The position numbers and the translations under genes are program-made. A stretch of DNA of 64,000 bases from contig JBIOHP010000009.1 of NCBI GenBank assembly GCA_044449065.1, positions 62,001 to 126,000 on the forward strand. Reading direction: 5' to 3'. This stretch comes from JBIOHP01 sp044449065 (GTDB lineage: Bacteria > Bacteroidota > Ignavibacteria > UBA10030 > SZUA-254). The stretch's first letter is position 1. Each line of letters starts with the position of its first letter. Positions 62,412 to 64,000 of the stretch are shown in pieces. The notes beneath the pieces are model-generated. The model was not told the origin of the DNA. It saw only the letters and a program-made list of their open reading frames with translations, and did not search any database.

Positions 62412-64000
62412 ATGGCACTTCGATCATCAGCCACAGGGGCAATTATAAAAAATTATTCTATTGAAGAATTGGAAGAGGCAGCAAAACTCATGCGGGGTTA
62501 CGATCTTGTCTCATTATGCGCCGCGGGTTCAGGGCATGCGGGCGGGACGTTATCGATCATGGATATTACTACAGCTCTTTATTTACATATAGCGGATCAT
62601 GATCCAAAAAATACAACATGGGAAGATCGTGATCGGATTGTCTGGTCGACCGGGCACAAGGCGCCCAGCTTATACCTCGGTCTTGCTTTCGCGGGTTATT
62701 ATCCGATCGATGACGTTGTTCTTCTGCGGAAATTATACTCCCCATTCCAGGGACATCCTCATTGGTTGAAACTGCCGGGAGTTGAAGTATCCACCGGCTC
62801 GCTTGGTCAAGGAATGAGTCTCGCTGTGGGGATGGCGCTTGCCGCAAAATTAAATAACAAACCGTACAAAACTTTCTGCATCATGGGTGATGGCGAACAG
62901 CAGGAGGGACAGATTTGGGAAGCTGCAATGGAAGCAGGTCATTACAATCTCGGAAATCTCATCGGCATCGTTGATTGCAACCGTTTGCAGATCGATGGAA
63001 AAGTTTCCGATGTTATGCAGGTGGAACCGCTCGAACAAAAATACCGGAGCTTCGGCTGGGAAGTTTTTACCTGCGACGGACACAATATGAGAGAAGTAGT
63101 CTTTACGCTGGCAAAAGCAAAAGCAGGAATGGCGCGGCCCATCGTCATACTTGCCAACACGGTGAAGGGAAAAGGCGTGAGTTTCATTGAGAATGTCGTG
63201 GGCTGGCATGGCAAATCTCCGAACCTCGAAGAATTAGAAAAAGGATTAAAGGAGCTTGGTCTCACCGATCGGATTCCGTACAAGAAACTTCTTGAGAAAG
63301 CGCGGGATTTTCAGGCAAATGCAGATAAAAAACTTGAGGCGAAAATGCCGAAATTCAGAAGCAATTATTGGTGGAACAGCGGACCGAAGATGAAAGTGAC
63401 AATGGATCCGACTCGTAAGGGATTCGGCAATGCCCTTGCGGAACATGGCGGCGACGAACGAATCGTTTGTCTTGGTTTGGATATTTCCGGTTCTATCACC
63501 ATCAGCGATTTTTATTCCGGTCATCCGGAGAGGAAAAACCGCTGGCTGAGTATGGGGATCGCCGAACAATCGGCTACATCGGTAGCCGCCGCGCTCGCGA
63601 AAGAAGGGAAGATACCGGTCTTCGGCACGTATGCCACCTTTGCCGCTGCCCGAAACCTTGATCAAATCAGGACCTCGATATGTTATGGCAATTTCAACGT
63701 AGTGATCGCTGGCGCGCACGGCGGGGTGTCCGTCGGTCCCGATGGCGCAACGCATCAGGCGCTCGAAGATTTATTTGCAATGTGCGGCTTGCCGAATATG
63801 TCGGTAGTTGTGCCTGCCGATTCGATTGAGACGAAAAAAGCCACGGAACACCTGTTGTTCAAACATGTGGGACCGAAGTACATCCGTTTTGCGCGGGAAG
63901 CTACGCCGGTTATTTCTAACGCGAAGACTCCGTTTGTGTTCGGCAAAGCAAACGTGATCCGTTTCAAGAAAGAAGCGGACAATTTTACCGAGGCGTTTGA
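62412..64000 (+). CDS. tkt: Transketolase (3' end outside window)
   Basis: 529 complete codons from ATG 62412, with AAAGGAG eight bases upstream; the frame runs off the window edge without a stop. The N-terminal ThDP-binding half shows SAGHAGG-like GSGHAGGTLSIMD, STGSLGQGMSLAVGMALA and GDGEQQEG (159-166), followed by VDCNRLQIDG, where Asn binds the cofactor metal. The pyrimidine half begins near 330 with the invariant Glu in SMGIAEQSATSVAAALA and HGGVSVGPDGATHQALED. Transketolase moves two-carbon units between sugar phosphates in the pentose-phosphate pathway. Both halves are in one chain, unlike split archaeal-type forms. It is the only clear central-metabolism gene in the window. Confidence 0.95.
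   Translation, partial: MALRSSATGAIIKNYSIEELEEAAKLMRGYDLVSLCAAGSGHAGGTLSIMDITTALYLHIADHDPKNTTWEDRDRIVWSTGHKAPSLYLGLAFAGYYPIDDVVLLRKLYSPFQGHPHWLKLPGVEVSTGSLGQGMSLAVGMALAAKLNNKPYKTFCIMGDGEQQEGQIWEAAMEAGHYNLGNLIGIVDCNRLQIDGKVSDVMQVEPLEQKYRSFGWEVFTCDGHNMREVVFTLAKAKAGMARPIVILANTVKGKGVSFIENVVGWHGKSPNLEELEKGLKELGLTDRIPYKKLLEKARDFQANADKKLEAKMPKFRSNYWWNSGPKMKVTMDPTRKGFGNALAEHGGDERIVCLGLDISGSITISDFYSGHPERKNRWLSMGIAEQSATSVAAALAKEGKIPVFGTYATFAAARNLDQIRTSICYGNFNVVIAGAHGGVSVGPDGATHQALEDLFAMCGLPNMSVVVPADSIETKKATEHLLFKHVGPKYIRFAREATPVISNAKTPFVFGKANVIRFKKEADNFTEAF

Overview
This window looks like a chromosomal segment from an environmental bacterium of the Fibrobacteres-Chlorobi-Bacteroidetes group, most probably near Ignavibacteria or a related deep lineage. 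The main reason is the set of very large exported proteins ending in a type IX secretion (T9SS) type A sorting domain of the NYPNPFNPTT kind. Beta-propeller sensors, SBBP-repeat cargo and clear Shine-Dalgarno sequences (AAGGAG, GGAGGA), which are less usual in class Bacteroidia, fit the same placement. The taxonomy is inference; no rRNA or ribosomal protein gene is present.

Layout. 1-7.3 kb: the 3' part of a PNGase F-like secreted protein, a membrane SpoIIE-type phosphatase, three small proteins and a YncE-propeller/phosphoesterase fusion. 7.8-15.2 kb: a small exported protein followed by a 2,270-residue T9SS cargo protein with eight 222-bp InlB-like repeats, a metzincin protease motif, a vWA-like domain and AWQG repeats. 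15.4-21.0 kb: a partner-switching block (propeller sensor/SpoIIE phosphatase, RsbW-like kinase, RsbV-like antagonist, second SpoIIE phosphatase). 21.3 kb: tRNA-Arg(ACG). 21.8-38.1 kb: a propeller histidine kinase and LuxR-type regulator, then three large T9SS cargo proteins with a shared module before their sorting domains, and a tiny stand-alone protein that itself resembles a T9SS sorting domain. 38.1-39.0 kb: terminators and a degraded tyrosine-integrase fragment lying between two pieces of a tRNA-Arg copy. 39.1-50.1 kb: cupin, P1 peptidase, HEAT protein, methyltransferase, lipocalin-like protein, two GT39-like membrane proteins with TPR tails, and oligoendopeptidase F. 50.4-53.0 kb: tRNA-Glu(CTC) and an AT-rich segment with a HEPN-like protein and a lipoprotein. 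53.3-57.6 kb: MOSC protein, a small Cys-containing exported protein, and a translationally coupled sigma/anti-sigma/DUF4097 operon. 57.9-62.0 kb: two tandem membrane-TPR paralogues. 62.4 kb to the end: the start of transketolase, cut by the window edge.

How it fits together. Much of the window concerns sensing and dressing the cell surface: propeller sensors and SpoIIE/RsbV/RsbW partner switching, an ECF sigma unit, and large T9SS-exported adhesins or proteases, with GT-C-like membrane enzymes that could glycosylate surface polymers. Several intergenic gaps hold short palindromic dispersed repeats of at least three families. One is a 137-bp element with terminal inverted repeats, and one copy of it is nested inside another repeat.

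The strongest unexpected signals are the split tRNA-Arg copy with its integrase relic (a possible 17.5-kb island end), the stand-alone T9SS sorting-domain-like protein, the metzincin/vWA/AWQG giant, and the MITE-like repeat family. No complete, clearly new defence or mobile system can be demonstrated from sequence reading alone.
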